A stretch of 64,000 bases of DNA from Epiperipatus broadwayi (lineage: Eukaryota; Onychophora; Udeonychophora; Euonychophora; Peripatidae). Every line of letters begins with the position of its first letter. Position 1 is the stretch's first letter. Under the pieces are notes generated by a model, which made no database searches, was not told where the DNA came from, and saw only the letters and a program-made list of their open reading frames with translations. This document shows positions 12,401 to 23,812 of the stretch, one piece after another. The translations under genes were made by a program, and so were the position numbers. The DNA lies in assembly GCA_028023455.1 (NCBI GenBank), contig JAQFVV010012490.1, positions 2,604,001 to 2,668,000 on the forward strand, read 5' to 3'.

Positions 12401-15182
12401 TCCTCTATAGTGTCTTTTAATTCACTGTGCCATGATTGTCAAGGTATATGACGAGTAATATTCTAGTTGTATTTTGATCCTATGCATCTATGTTCACTAT
12501 CCTTATTTCGTGAATCTGCATCGGTCAGAAAGATATTTTCAAAGAAATAATGAATAAAATAGAACTGAAGATATGTTATCGTTTATGTAAGAATAGTTTA
12601 TTTGCTTGAATGTATAGAATTGTGTAACTTTAAAATTAAAAGTCCAAAATATCATAAAGAGAGAAAGAATCATATAATACATTGTAAAATTAATTCGGAA
12701 ATGAATATAAGATTTTTTGAGAGAGAAATCTAAACAAAGTTGTTTTTTTTAAAAGTGATAATAAAATTTGAATGTTTTAAATAATATTTAGAAAATAAGT
12801 ATTGCATATTTATTAAGAAAATAGTTCAATAATGTATAATAAACATATACTTGTGCATGGTATATTAATAGTTATAATTATATCATCCGAAGTAAGGCTT
12901 GAATGAGAATATTAGGATTAATAAACATCGGATAATGAATAATAAAAACCTAATACCGAATGTAGAATAGTGTTTTGACTTTGTAAGATTCCATACAACC
13001 AATATGAAACTAAATTTTGTTATTTTGTAGAATTTTATTACGAATGTAAATTTTTGTAAAAAATGTAATTTTAATAATATTAGGGATGAAAAGTGTTTGT
13101 GATAATCATATAAGAAATGCATTTTGTAATAAGCTAACCATAATAATAAATCAAGTAATAATACTGTATTTTCTTTAAGTGTTTAAAAAAAAAAAGATTT
13201 AACTAGGAAAAGTAAATAATATTTTGATTTCATTTTATAAATTAATAATCTAAGTTGAGATATGAAAGTAAGGGATATCCAATGTATATAGTGTAAAAAT
13301 ATTGTTAATTTATTTATGTTGTTAATAAACTTTGTTTTAAATTTGTTTTAAAGTTTTGTGTCCGAGTTGTTATTTCTCCACATGGATGCATGAAATCACG
13401 ATACATTTATAATTGAAACAGACATATAAATTTTGCACAAAAGGTAAACATAAAAGTGTTATAAGAATTTTGAGAATTTATTGGTATGTTAAAATTAAAA
13501 GATCATAATTTTATATTATTTATTGGTCATCAGTCGGTTGCCACAATATTACATTAAATTATATGCTAATGTTGCCACACGTATTCTGTTGTCAGATTAT
13601 TAAAATACTACCACGTACGTATTTATTTATTTCATTTTAGGAAGAAATAAGATTATATTATATTATTATTGTTATTATTATTTTATTATTATTAGTTGCT
13701 GTGTATTAGATTATGACATAAAATTCCCTTTTCATATTTTACTACCGTAATTTTAAATCAGTTAGAATACAATTTATGAACCTGAGATTTTATTTTATTT
13801 TACTTCATTTTATTTAATTGAGCTAAATTCTTGTTATAAAGAAGATTAAGATATAATTATTATTTTAATCGTAGTGAATAGAGCTCAGAAAGTCGTAAGA
13901 ATACTATGAGTTAGTTATTTGGTATAGTAAAAAGGGGGGATAGTGTTCTTATGCCATTGAGGTAGTATCGTGTGGATAATGGCTCAATGTAGTCTATCTC
14001 GTTCCCTGTATTGTCACTCCATGTCTCATGAAAATAGTAAATATTTGTTAATTCATTTTAAAATTGAACCGTATTTGTATTTTAAAATTAGAGCTAGTAA
14101 TCATTTTAATTAATGCTGAATATTTCATTTATTTATTTGTTAACTGAGCTAGAACCCGTAATATTCATAATAAACAGTATATTTTGGGGTGAGAATGCAC
14201 GGGGAGAGGTTAGAATATATATATATTTGTCATGTGACATATGTCTTTCTATTTATATATATATATATAAAGGTAGTATAATTTATGCTTGCTATATCAA
14301 ATTACAAATAAATATAATTTAAATTTAAGCATATACTATATGTATTAAATATATATATTTATTACCATTATAAATAAAAAAATACATTTTTAACTTCTTT
14401 TACACATAATAACAAGTAATGTAGTCCATTGAAGTTGCTCTTCTTATCTATATTAATCTTTGTTAATACACAAATACATTTTTTACAAGACAGAGGTTTC
14501 ATCTATTGACCAGAACCATAACTAATGTGTAGAAGGTAATGTTGTCTTAATCAGTTAAATTTTCAGATAATTGAATATTTTTGTCCATTTATTAGATGAT
14601 GATTAAAAGTTCTATTCTAAACAGTAGTGCTATATGATTATGAAACCATGTAAACATTCAAGTTCCCACATACTGTAGAACATTATCAAAAACACCATTT
14701 TCCATGCCATATGTGTCTCTACATTTTGCACATTTTTGTTCTCACATTAAATATATTTAATTCCATATAATGTCTGACTGTTATAACCTATCAATCATGT
14801 AGCATATACCTTTTTTCACTAATTTAAGATTTTAACAACAAACTCTAGTGTGTATAATGAATGCCATTAGTTGATATAGTACATGCATTTCCATTTTGGC
14901 TAGAGTGATTTCACTTGTCAAAGAACTAAATACTAATGCACTGTTATTCTTTTATCTAACAGAGAATTACTCTTGTACTATATTAAATTTATTTTGTAAG
15001 TGATACTCTGTTTACTTTAATTAAATTTGTACATGAAATATCAAATAACAAAGATAATTCTTTATATTTGAGATATTATTCTGTATTATATATATTGTAA
15101 CTAATATATAAAATATATGAGTTACATAAAAATATTTTTTTAAAAAAGAAAGAATTAGTATTTATTTATTTTTAAAAAATGT
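9417..15182. other. AT-rich stretch, no gene recognised
   Basis: About 5.8 kb without a supported gene. Open frames at 11986-12183 and 12883-13122 (minus) and 14113-14322 (plus) translate to hydrophobic, AT-driven sequence and are treated as chance. An ATT-rich microsatellite lies at about 13660-13694. Near 13320-13370 there is an AATAAA-containing stretch followed by a GT-rich run, compatible with a poly(A) site, but no upstream gene is visible. Parts of 10.4-13.3 kb could be an old decayed element; no domain is recognised. Confidence 0.4.
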
Positions 15183-16778
15183 AAAGGGCTATTCAATGTA
15201 GATCACTTAAAATAGTCATTATAATAGTAATTGGAAAAAGGAGACATTTTTGAAATAGAGAACAAAAGAAAGTTTAAACAAAGAAAAAGAAACGTTGTCG
15301 CCAAATTATTTTAATCTATTTTAAAATAAAGAAAAAATTAGAAAAAAAAATTATAATACTTTAAACAAAATTATAATGATAATTCAATGGATTTAATTAG
15401 ATTTTCTATTGAAAGAAAATCTAATAAAAATAATTGCTGGCCAAATAAAATCAGTAACAATTGCTTATCTTCTCTTTAAAATTATGAAATGAAAAAAAAA
15501 GGTGAAATTGTATTCAGTAAGCAAAGTATTAATTTGAAAAAGGAAATGAAATGTAAAATAGTTTTTGTAAAATTATTTAATGAAATGTATAAAAAAATTG
15601 TAAACTATCTAATCAAGAAAGAAGGGATTAAATTGTTTTTTACTGCATGCCAGTCAACCGATTAGATAAATAATGCTATAATTAAAAAGAAGGCTAATTA
15701 CTTATTAAAAATAAAATAAAGAATCCTGATTACGTGGGTGAACTTGGGACAATGGTTTGTCAAAGGCATAAAAGTTAATCAATTTTTATTAATGTAGTTC
15801 TTGTGCTGCTGTTAATTTTGCTGCCATAATGCTAATATTACCTGTTGAAATTTGTGGTCTCTGACATTGTAGACTTCTAGTTTTGTGGCTCAAACAAGGT
15901 ATAGGAATCTCTGATGATGACCTACCACCACCATACCCTGCTAGAATTACAAAAGGGGTGTTCATTCAGTCTTACATCATGCAGTTGCTGTAAATTATCT
16001 ATAGCTTGAGATGTGACTAAAACCTGATCTACCATTGCTGAGACATCTGCCTATCATATATTCCAGAATGTTACTGGACAATTAAATGAAGATGTATGCT
16101 ATCCTGGAAAAAAGAAGCTATAAGCCACTATACAAATATACTGTTCATGAGATGATGTTTTATAAATGAACACAACAAATACCTCTTAAAGACTTACAGC
16201 ACTATCAAAAGAAAAAATGGAGAGTGATCACCTACAGAAAAGCCTTAACCAAAAACCTAGGTCAAATGTAAGCAAAATTGAATCAAAGTCTAGACTCAAA
16301 ATAAAACAAAAAGAGACATGGTTTATATTTTCCTTACAAAACTTTGTTAAACATTAGAAAATGTATAAACTACTATTTCTTTATTTAAAACTAAATAACT
16401 TTGTAAATAATTCAAGTTTTATTATAATTTTATGTTATAATTTGATAAGTTATATGTAAATAAATATGTTGTTTTAATTGTTAATTTGGCCTGAGTTCTC
16501 TTTTCTCTGAATTTTTCACCATAAGAAATTTAGTTAATTATATAGTCTTGTTTTAAATGTTTATGTCTGATTGTTAATGAGTTGAGTTTCTTATGTTTAA
16601 TTGAGTTAGATGAGGAATCAAGCACTAAAGATATTCAAAATCTTTTCTTGTGGAGATTCCAGTTAATTCTCAGGATGGTGCTGGGGTGAAAATCCAGTAT
16701 AAGTTAAAAGTATTCACAGGAGAGAATTATGCTTTTGGAAGGAAGAGTGGAATTAATGGTCTTGAAAAGTGGCTGTGC
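15183..16778 (+). repeat. Unknown 1.6 kb dispersed repeat, copy 1
   Basis: This segment aligns by eye along its whole length with 23850-26030, with many small differences. Shared landmarks in order: AATAGTCATNATAATAGTAATT near the left; GAGACATTTTTGAAATAGAG; the CAGTAACAATTGCTTATCTT block; TGGACTTCTAGTTTTGT-like text; a CACCATACCCTGCTAGA-like block; AAGAAGCTATAAGCCACTAT; and a right part with TAATTTGATAAGTTATATG. Neither copy has an open frame. This copy lacks the two insertions seen in copy 2 and so preserves their empty sites near 16345 and 16390. Strand is arbitrary. It could be a decayed element or a segmental duplication. Confidence 0.75.
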
Positions 16779-16795
16779 TCTCTCTCTCTCTCTCT
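16778..16795. repeat. (CT)n microsatellite
   Basis: Nine CT units in a row at the right edge of the 1.6 kb repeat copy 1. Confidence 0.9.
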
Positions 16796-17389
16796 ATTGT
16801 AACGATATATAAATATGTCATTACATTAATCCAGAATAAAAACTTAAAAGTTCGCAAATAAAAGTAAAAAACTAAACGCTAAAATTAAAATGTTTGTTAA
16901 ACATATATATATTCACACGGATGCTAAACTTTAAAAATATTTTTTTCATAAACAAGAAAAAAAAAAGTATTTGAACGTATTTTTTTAAATAAAAAACTAC
17001 AAGATTGAAATATAAAAATATTTTAATAAAAAAAAATAACGTAAGTTAAAATAAAAACAGGTATTAATTAATTCCTGTAATCTGTAAATGGAAATGATTG
17101 TTTATTAATTATCTAAAAGCTGTTTAATTAAAAAGTCAGATGAAAAGTTAGATAAGAGAAGAAAGAGAAATTAGTTTGACCAATGGAAGCACTAAGCCTT
17201 GGCTCGGACCCTAACGAAAGTGATAGACTAGTGATGTTTGTTCATTGAATCCTTGTGGATAATATAAAAAGGGAAAAACAGTTTTTTTTTAGGGACAGTT
17301 ACAGCGTTGTGTGTTTGAGAGATGTGGTATGACGCACATACCACACTCTCTATAAAAAAAAAAAAAATGAAAAGACTGTGATACCTTGA
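16796..17389. other. AT-rich stretch, no gene recognised
   Basis: No gene is supported. The minus-strand open frame ending at 17228 runs through a homopolymer and a SINE-like head and is not a gene. A GTGGTATG...CATACCAC inverted pair at about 17320-17346 can form a hairpin. Confidence 0.4.
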
Positions 17390-17480
17390 ACCAGCTATTG
17401 CCATCTCCAGAACATTACCTTCCAATGGAGGTGCCGCGGGAATTGAAAGCAGAGGCCTGGACTCTTCTACCATAAGCTAT
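17390..17480 (-). mobile_element. tRNA-derived SINE head, decayed
   Basis: Read on the minus strand, TAGCTTATGGTAG (17479-17467) resembles an internal RNA polymerase III A box. GCTTTCAATTCC (17450-17439) resembles a B box (consensus GGTTCRANNCC) with mismatches in the first bases. It is followed by CGCGGCACC, as at a tRNA T-stem and acceptor end. Spacing between the boxes is tRNA-like. On the plus strand the same bases begin TGGAGGTGCC and could be mistaken for a retroviral primer-binding site. Body and tail of the SINE are not delimited, so borders are approximate. Confidence 0.4.
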
Positions 17481-17699
17481 ATGAAATGAACAATTGTTAA
17501 AATCAATTAAGAACTTTCGTCAAGTTTTACAAATTGATAAACAAGAAAACTGAAATGTTAAAACGGACTCTTATCTGACTTTTGTAAGTTTTTAAATCAA
17601 ATTAATAATGTTTAATTTTATATGTTTTCCGATTGATAAACATCATTTCCATTTTTTTTTTTTTTGATTGTAAAGATTATTTAAATGTATAAAATTTAA

Positions 17700-18500
17700 G
17701 TTGTTTATAGACGCTTGCATGGATTCGTTTGCGGTTAAATATATTTTGGTTTTCATATTTGATCAAAATATATAGACATTCGATAAATAATGATACCTTA
17801 CGCTGAGTATTTAAAATGTATTTATTCGGATGTCTTTTAAGTTATTGGTGACAACGCAAGTATCTTATGGTGAATACTATTGGGTTACTTATAAGTTTCC
17901 CTCTGCGATTGTCGGTATCAATAATTTTGTATTTTGCTCGTTTATGTTTATTTTGAAATGTTTTTGACCGTGGAATCTATGTAATCGATCTATACCCAAC
18001 ATTTTTAAACAAATCTGTGCGAACGTATTTAAATGTTAAAATTAAGTCGGCGTGAATGGCCATATAGTTTTGTAAAGTTGTATTAAGGGAGGGTAATCTT
18101 AGGTTATTCATTTCGTAGTTGAATTGGTTCAATGGATTGGATATATTTGTGTAATTAGTAGATGTAGTATGAGGTCCGCTACAGGCAGGATTATAAATAT
18201 ACGCCACACACCCTCTGTTTGCCTATGGATGGGTTTGTAAGTCGGCAGAAGACCGCAGTCCATTCCTATGGAGTTTTTAGTTTATTGATCTACTTGCCAA
18301 CAGATGTCACATTCCTGTTGGTGGAGAGTCAATATCTTCTCTATTTCTACTTATTGTTCAGATGTACATTCCTGACAATATAGTATTTTGTGTTGTCGTA
18401 TCATGCTACATTGAATACATGAATGTATCAGATGGATTGGCGCCAGTTGATTGCGAAATTTGTTGCCTAAGGTTAAATCAGGGAAGAATATTTTCCTTTC
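17700..18500 (+). repeat. Unknown dispersed repeat B, copy 1
   Basis: This region matches the reverse complement of about 29530-30130 in a series of blocks: GTATTTATTCG followed by TCTTTTAAGTTATTG, then a CATTGGGTT-type block, TTTCCCTCTGC, GTTTATTTTGAA, and toward the right ACAGATGNCACATTCCTG and ACATTCCTGACA. It is less AT-rich than its surroundings. The minus-strand open frame at 17977-18207 falls inside and is not conserved in the other copy. Nature unknown: an LTR, a SINE-like body or a non-coding decayed element are all possible. Confidence 0.55.
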
Positions 18501-19770
18501 AAATGCAGACCTATGTAGTCCATTCATACTCGACCCTCTAAATAAATAGTAAACTCATTATTTGCAATCTACTTAAATTTAGAATTAAAGATCAATATAA
18601 AATTATAAACATTAAATTTATTCCTCAAAATTTAAATATTATTTTATATGTGCGTAAATAAATATTTTTATGTGTTAATTTCTGGCAGTGGCTTTTATTC
18701 TTTTATATTTAAGATATAAAATTTATAGATTTTTATCTCTGCGTCTCCGCTGAGCTAGTGACTTGGGCTAACGATCGGAATATTTAAATAAAGTGGAATC
18801 TTAACAGCGCGTATCTGCCTACTTTATAAATTTTTCTAGGCTCAAATGCCTAGATGGCGCCCTTGTAGTACAGATATTGTTTTTGCGGTTAGATTCGATC
18901 TTCACTTTCATTCCGATTGGTACACTATATATATATATAGGCAATATCCAATATGACTTTTAGTATAGTTAATATGTAAAGTATTGACTATATTTTCCCT
19001 TCTGTTTGAATGATGATACTATATAGTTTAGCTGATCTAAATTATATATTTTAAAAGATGTATATAAAAAGTGTAATCCATTATAATTGGTGTCCTAACA
19101 TGAGTATCTCGATGAAAAATTACATATAATTGTCTTCCAAAGTAGTTGCACAAAAGTTCTATACGTAAAAATATTTGCTATACAATTGGCTTTACCAGCA
19201 TATATGCAGAAAATGACCTCAGTTATCAGATAAAGTAAAAAATAAAAAGATAAATAAATAAATGTTAATAACTTGGTGAGAAATGCGAAAATAGAATTTT
19301 GCTATAGTATAATAATTCCCCAAAAAAATACTGTGTATAGTTAAAAGAGAATATAAGCAATATAGTTAAAATTTTAAAAACACTTAGGTAGACTAATAAA
19401 AAAATTAAAACAGGCAAATTAATAAGGTAAATATTTCAAAACAGCAATGGTATGGCTATAAATAAGTGGATAGATCATGTTAAATGGGACCATGGTGTGG
19501 AAGAATGAGTGAACACTATTAAATGATAGGATAAATTAAATTAGTTTGAAAAGGTATAATAAAGAAAATAAATAATGAGTAAAACAAATATATGGGGGGG
19601 GATAAATATTGTGAAATTGAACAGTGTAAATGCTTATGAAAGAGAGCAAAAATAGAAGTTTCAGGAAGAGAATTAAAAAATGTTTCCAGTGAGGAACAAC
19701 AATAAAATAAAAGTGAAAAACAAGAAATATCAAATAAGCAAGAAAATAATGACATCGTGATAATGATGAT
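18501..19770. other. AT-rich stretch, no gene recognised
   Basis: No gene is supported. The string TTAGTATAGTTAATATG with a preceding GGCAATANCCA at about 18940-18975 recurs at 26041-26077, marking a short shared repeat. Minus-strand frames at 19519-20192 are shadows of the A-rich gag remnant that follows. Confidence 0.4.
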
Positions 19771-20990
19771 GAAAATGTTGCTTAAAAAACAAAATAAAGA
19801 GTCAGTTGAGAAACTTCAAAGTCAAAATAAAGAAATGAATATAAAACTTGAAAAAATGGAGTTCAAAATAATGAAACAAATGTAAAACTAGAAAACCAAG
19901 TTTAAATGGTTCAAAAATTACAGTGCCAAATTCAATTAGGGTATGAAAGAAGAAATTATGAAAGAGATAGGAGGAAATCTGAATCAAGTAGAAAATAAAA
20001 TTGAAACAGCCTATCAAGAAATTCAGAAAAATAAACTGGAATAGAAGAGGAAAATAGAACTGATACAGAAAGTATAACAGAGGTTAAATTAGAAAATGAA
20101 AGGATAATGGAAACTATGAAGTTAGAAATTAATAATTTAGCATATAAAATTGATAAAAATAGATTTAGATAACAATAGGCAATGTGAAACATCTAAAGAA
20201 ATTAGTAAGGCAATCACAAATAAAGCAAATGTAGATTTAAATAATTATATGCAGGAATGTGTTAATGTAAACAAACACACACTGAATAATTATCCTGTCA
20301 CTATCAACCAATTTTTAAAAATATGAATATTTTTGAGGTACATAGTGAAGCTACCACTGAACACATTAGTAGCTTGAAAAGGTACTTTACATTAAATGAA
20401 GAGGACAATATTGCGATCACATGCAGCCATCTTCAAGGTGAATCTCAAACTTGGTGGGTTTTTCTCTTTAAGAAACTCATAAATTTTTTTGAGTTAAACA
20501 AGCACTGCTAGCAAGCTACTTGAGTGAGGAAAAATCAGAACATTAGACACCAAGTGTTGCAGAAAAAAATGGTGTACTATTCATTCCATGTTTCTGTAGG
20601 CAGGTAGTGAAATTTAAAGCATTGATGACCAGCTCACTATCTGAACAACAAATTACTAGGATAGTGTGGCACAGTTTTCCTCATAACATGGAACAGATGC
20701 TCATCAGCACTGAGAGAAGATGGTTGAGCAAATAGCTAAATTGCTAAGTGCTTTTGATACCACTAGATCTGCCTATGAAATAAGATGAGATTTTAACCCC
20801 AACTTAAAGAATCACACATAAATGCCATGAAATTTAGCCACAGAAAAACTCTTGGAATGATTCCATGAAGAGATAATTTTCTGGCAGCCATGAAAGAACA
20901 AAAATTTTCTGATGGACTGGAGGTGTCTTGGTTCTCACTCATGCAAGACAATAAGAAAGATCGAGATGCAGTTAACAATCCCCTAGTATG
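19771..20990 (+). pseudogene. Decayed retrotransposon gag with coiled coil
   Basis: From about 19771 to 20275 the plus strand, in shifting frames, encodes charged Lys/Glu/Gln/Asn-rich text such as KNKESVEKLQSQNKEM and EIGGNLNQVENKIE, typical of a coiled coil. From 20323 to 20511 a short open piece contains HISSLKRYFTLNEEDN and HLQGESQTWW, matching the hallmark of retrotransposon gag domains (a hydrophobic YF block followed by LxGxAxxWW). After a break, KALMTSSLSEQQITR and SFPHNMEQML (about 20620-20700) continue the gag alpha-helical region. Several stops and frameshifts interrupt it. Gag proteins package element RNA into particles. No protease, RT or integrase follows, so this is an internally deleted LTR-element remnant or a decayed gag-only unit. 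Gypsy-type is my best guess. Confidence 0.5.
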
Positions 20991-21474
20991 AGCAGCTATT
21001 CTAAAAAAATATTAAAAGGAATTAAAACTGCCTAATAAAAGGTTGTATAGTGATTGGCGGACTGGCAGGTATAGACTTTGTAGATAACAATCCAGAATTT
21101 TGCTATGGAAATATGATTAATAAAATGGAAAATTTTTTTAGAGTGAGAGTAAATAAACCAAGATTTTCTTTATTAAAGTAGTACCTGATTAATAAAACTA
21201 AAGAATAAATGATAATAGTAGTCAGATAATTTGACAGATATTGTATTAGTGTTATAATAATAGTTCTTGATAAATAAAAAAAGTGAAAATTTTCGAAAGT
21301 AAATAATAAGTGTCAATTCTGGAATTGTGATAAAATTTTTGAATAACCCAGCTCATAAATCTGTGCTTTGGACATAATGGAGCATTACCAAATAAAAGAT
21401 TAAAATAGGACTTATAAAGTTAATAATTAAAAGGGAAAAATAAACAATTTTTAAACATAACAATTAATATAGTG
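20991..21474. other. Stretch between gag remnant and LTR-like module
   Basis: No coding sequence is recognised. A purine run, AAAAGGGAAAA, near 21430 is a possible polypurine tract if the following module is a 3' LTR. This is position-based inference only. Confidence 0.3.
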
Positions 21475-21957
21475 TACCGTTTGTTTATACGGTACAAATA
21501 TATTGGCATCCGGTAAGATATTTAAAAGATAAAAAAAAAAAAAAGTAAATTTAGCGATCTTTTAAAAGAAAAACATTTTTAGATTTTTTCTGATTAGTAT
21601 AATTTATTTTTTTAAAAAAACGTACAATGAAAGTTAAAATTGTCGTTCGTATTTTTTTTTATGTAATTAAAAATAAAAGTTAAATTGGAAAGAATAAATG
21701 ACATGCAGATTACTGATCCAGATAAATTAAAAGAATTTCAAAAATAAAAAGATTGCAAGTAGAAAAGTAAAAATTCCAAAAGTAAAAAGATTACAATTAG
21801 AAAAATTCTTTTAATAATTAAAGATGGCAGAATTATGCTAAAAAAAATAATAACTTTGTAACTTAAATTTAAGAGAAAGTGTAGAAGATTATTATCTTAT
21901 ATGCTGATAAAAGAACAAACAAAAGTTATGCGCAGAAGTTTCAAAACTGGATCGGGG

Positions 21958-21966
21958 TATAAAAGG
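21958..21966 (+). promoter_or_regulatory. TATA box candidate
   Basis: TATAAAAGG in an otherwise non-TA-repeat context, followed by GC-richer sequence with pyrimidine-rich candidate start sites about 25-35 bases downstream (CTAGGTCTTC). It precedes the duplicated 141 bp unit, which would be transcribed. Confidence 0.45.
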
Positions 21967-22036
21967 AGAAGGACAACCTCGATCTAGGTCTTCTCTATAC
22001 CTTCTAGTTACGTGTCTGAAAGCTGGAGATTTCTGC

Positions 22037-22318
22037 GAGCATAACCTGTGGCAGTAATAGACATCTGCACAGGTATGTCACTTGCAGTACCCAGTCGTCA
22101 TGCAAGCAATGGAGACGGGCCTTGTGAAGACCGCTTTTTGCAATAAAAGGGTCACGACAATCATGCCTTTTCTCCATGAGCATAACTTGTGGCAGTAATA
22201 TACATCTGCACAGGTACGCCACTTGCAGTACCCAGTCATCAAGCAAGCAATGGAAACAGGTCTTGTGAAGACCGCTTTTTGCAATAAAAGGGTCACGACA
22301 GCCATGCCTTTTCTCCGG
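22037..22318 (+). repeat. Two tandem 141 bp units with poly(A) signals
   Basis: Unit 1 begins GAGCATAACCTGTGGCAG at 22037 and unit 2 begins GAGCATAACTTGTGGCAG at 22178. The units agree at most positions. Shared landmarks are CATCTGCACAGGTA, ACTTGCAGTACCCAGTC, CTTGTGAAGACCGCTTTTTG, GCAATAAAAGGGTCACGACA and CATGCCTTTTCTCC. Each unit carries AATAAA. The minus-strand frames at 22004-22305 reflect this duplication, not a gene. The high identity implies a recent or conversion-maintained duplication inside the transcribed part of the module. Confidence 0.9.
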
Positions 22319-22440
22319 TTATAGAACAGAACAATAATGGAAGATGCCGGCAGGAGAGACCGATGAAATTTTTAGGAGTTCGGGATCCCAAAAACACACA
22401 CCAACTTACCGGTAAGTTAAGAGTAACTTTTCCTAATTGT

Positions 22441-23758
22441 GACAAAGTTTGCAAACAATTCGAAAAATTGATATCAAAATAATCCCAATCAAGACTTCAA
22501 ATTTTATTCTTCAAGAGACTCTTGTGTACCCAAGAAATATAATCATTGAACTGTTTTTTTATTATTAATAATTAATTCATATCTAGATTAGTGTGTGTGT
22601 CATCTTTCCAATTAATTAAATCATTATGTTTTTGTTTTTTATTATTTATATTTTAATTTGTTAAAATAAAAATCTTTATTTATAATACCCCTATTCATTG
22701 TACGTTATTAATGATTAATTTATTAAAGTTAATTATGATTTGAAAATATAATTTACCTTGCCAACGCTGTACCGAAACTCAATCCTCCAAAGTTTCTAGA
22801 TAATTTCGTCGTAGCTAAATAAATAAAAAAGGAATGTTTGCCAGTGAATTCTGATATAGAATTCTGGCACCTTTCAAATAAATTAAAAGCTAGCTTACTT
22901 GATCCCATTATTTTAGTAGCTACATTAGTTAAAAGTGTATTGTGTGACTAGGAAAAATAATTGCGTCCATTAAATCTTACTGAATTGTCTGACGAAACAA
23001 ATTTAATAGATAGGACTAATTTGGTCACTGAGTACGAGTAGTTAACTCGTTTAAAACACTAAATAAGTAGTGAACATTACAATAGATATGACTGAAATAA
23101 AAAATACTGTTCTTTAAAGTACATGTCGAGTGATGATGAGAATAGATTGGGGTATATGTGTGCACATAGGTAAATTTAGGAATTTCAGTTTAAATTCTGT
23201 GTTTGATTAAGCCGTTTCTTTGCAGAGATATTGACCTGCACATGAGTCTATGTGTGAAACCCCTCCACTTAAGATGATGATGATGCACCAGTATAGAAAA
23301 GCTCTAGTTTATTAAAAATATATCTGGAAGAAAAATTTCCAGTGAATCAATAAAAATAATCATAAGTCAAATGTGCAGTAGAAACAGTCCTGACATTCAT
23401 AGATAAAATGTTCAAAAGCCATGTTTGGCATCTATATAGCACAAAAATTAGACTGATGTTGTAGTCACGATGTTCGCAAGAAATTAAATGTGGTTTAGTT
23501 AACACAGAATGGATCTGTGCATGGAAATGCAAAATCATTAAATTTGATGCCTCTCTTAAAACTCTTGCTCGGTGTAAATTTCACTCATCCTGAATCTTAC
23601 CTTTTAGACAACAATGAAATTTTTTTCAAAAATAATGCAATTAGAATTAAAATCCATCAATGCCTAATAAAAGGAATTGATGTATTTTACTTCTAAATTG
23701 GGAGGATGCAAGGTAACAAATTCATAAAATATAAAAATTACATAAAAGTATTATATAG
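22441..23758. other. AT-rich stretch, no gene recognised
   Basis: No gene, RNA or repeat family is supported. The minus open frame at 23347-23538 has no recognisable motif. Confidence 0.4.
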
Positions 23759-23812
23759 GTATATGAGCACAGACTTTCACATGACCCACCACTCTCCACA
23801 CTATAAAAGTAT
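23759..23812 (+). repeat. Short dispersed motif shared with 43.26 kb
   Basis: GGTATATGAGCACAGACTTT, then CACATGACCCACCACTCTCC, recurs almost exactly at 43261-43307, with GCGC for GAGC and an adjacent CTAT. A diverged relative lies in the opposite arm of the 43-44.5 kb foldback. It immediately precedes copy 2 of the 1.6 kb repeat but has no counterpart before copy 1. It is probably a fragment of the foldback family. Confidence 0.7.

Larger units (their letters stand above)
21475..22440 (+). repeat. LTR-like promoter and poly(A) module, candidate
   Basis: The segment has a hairpin near its left (GTACCG...CGGTAC around 21476-21497), a TATA box (TATAAAAGG, 21958-21966), then a GC-richer region holding AATAAA poly(A) signals twice. 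That is the U3-R-U5 order of an LTR. It lies just downstream of a gag remnant and a purine run. A perfect palindrome CTTACCGGTAAG follows near 22416. I could not find a second copy upstream of the gag, so the LTR call is unproven. A solo promoter module of another element is the alternative. Confidence 0.35.

Noticed and set aside
17427-17450. TGG-initiated string resembling a retroviral primer-binding site
   Set aside because: Read on the other strand it is the 3' half of a tRNA-like SINE head with A and B boxes; no LTR lies immediately upstream.
18430-18460. TGGCGCCAGTTG, resembling a Lys-type primer-binding site
   Set aside because: No LTR boundary is visible next to it and it lies within unknown repeat B; the similarity is short.
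19519-20192. Four minus-strand hydrophobic open frames that look like membrane proteins
   Set aside because: They are antisense to an A-rich coiled-coil/gag remnant, which automatically yields Phe/Leu/Ser-rich text.
22004-22305. Two minus-strand frames with internal repeats (CRCxLLPQVML)
   Set aside because: The repetition is the 141 bp DNA duplication read in antisense; no family is recognised.
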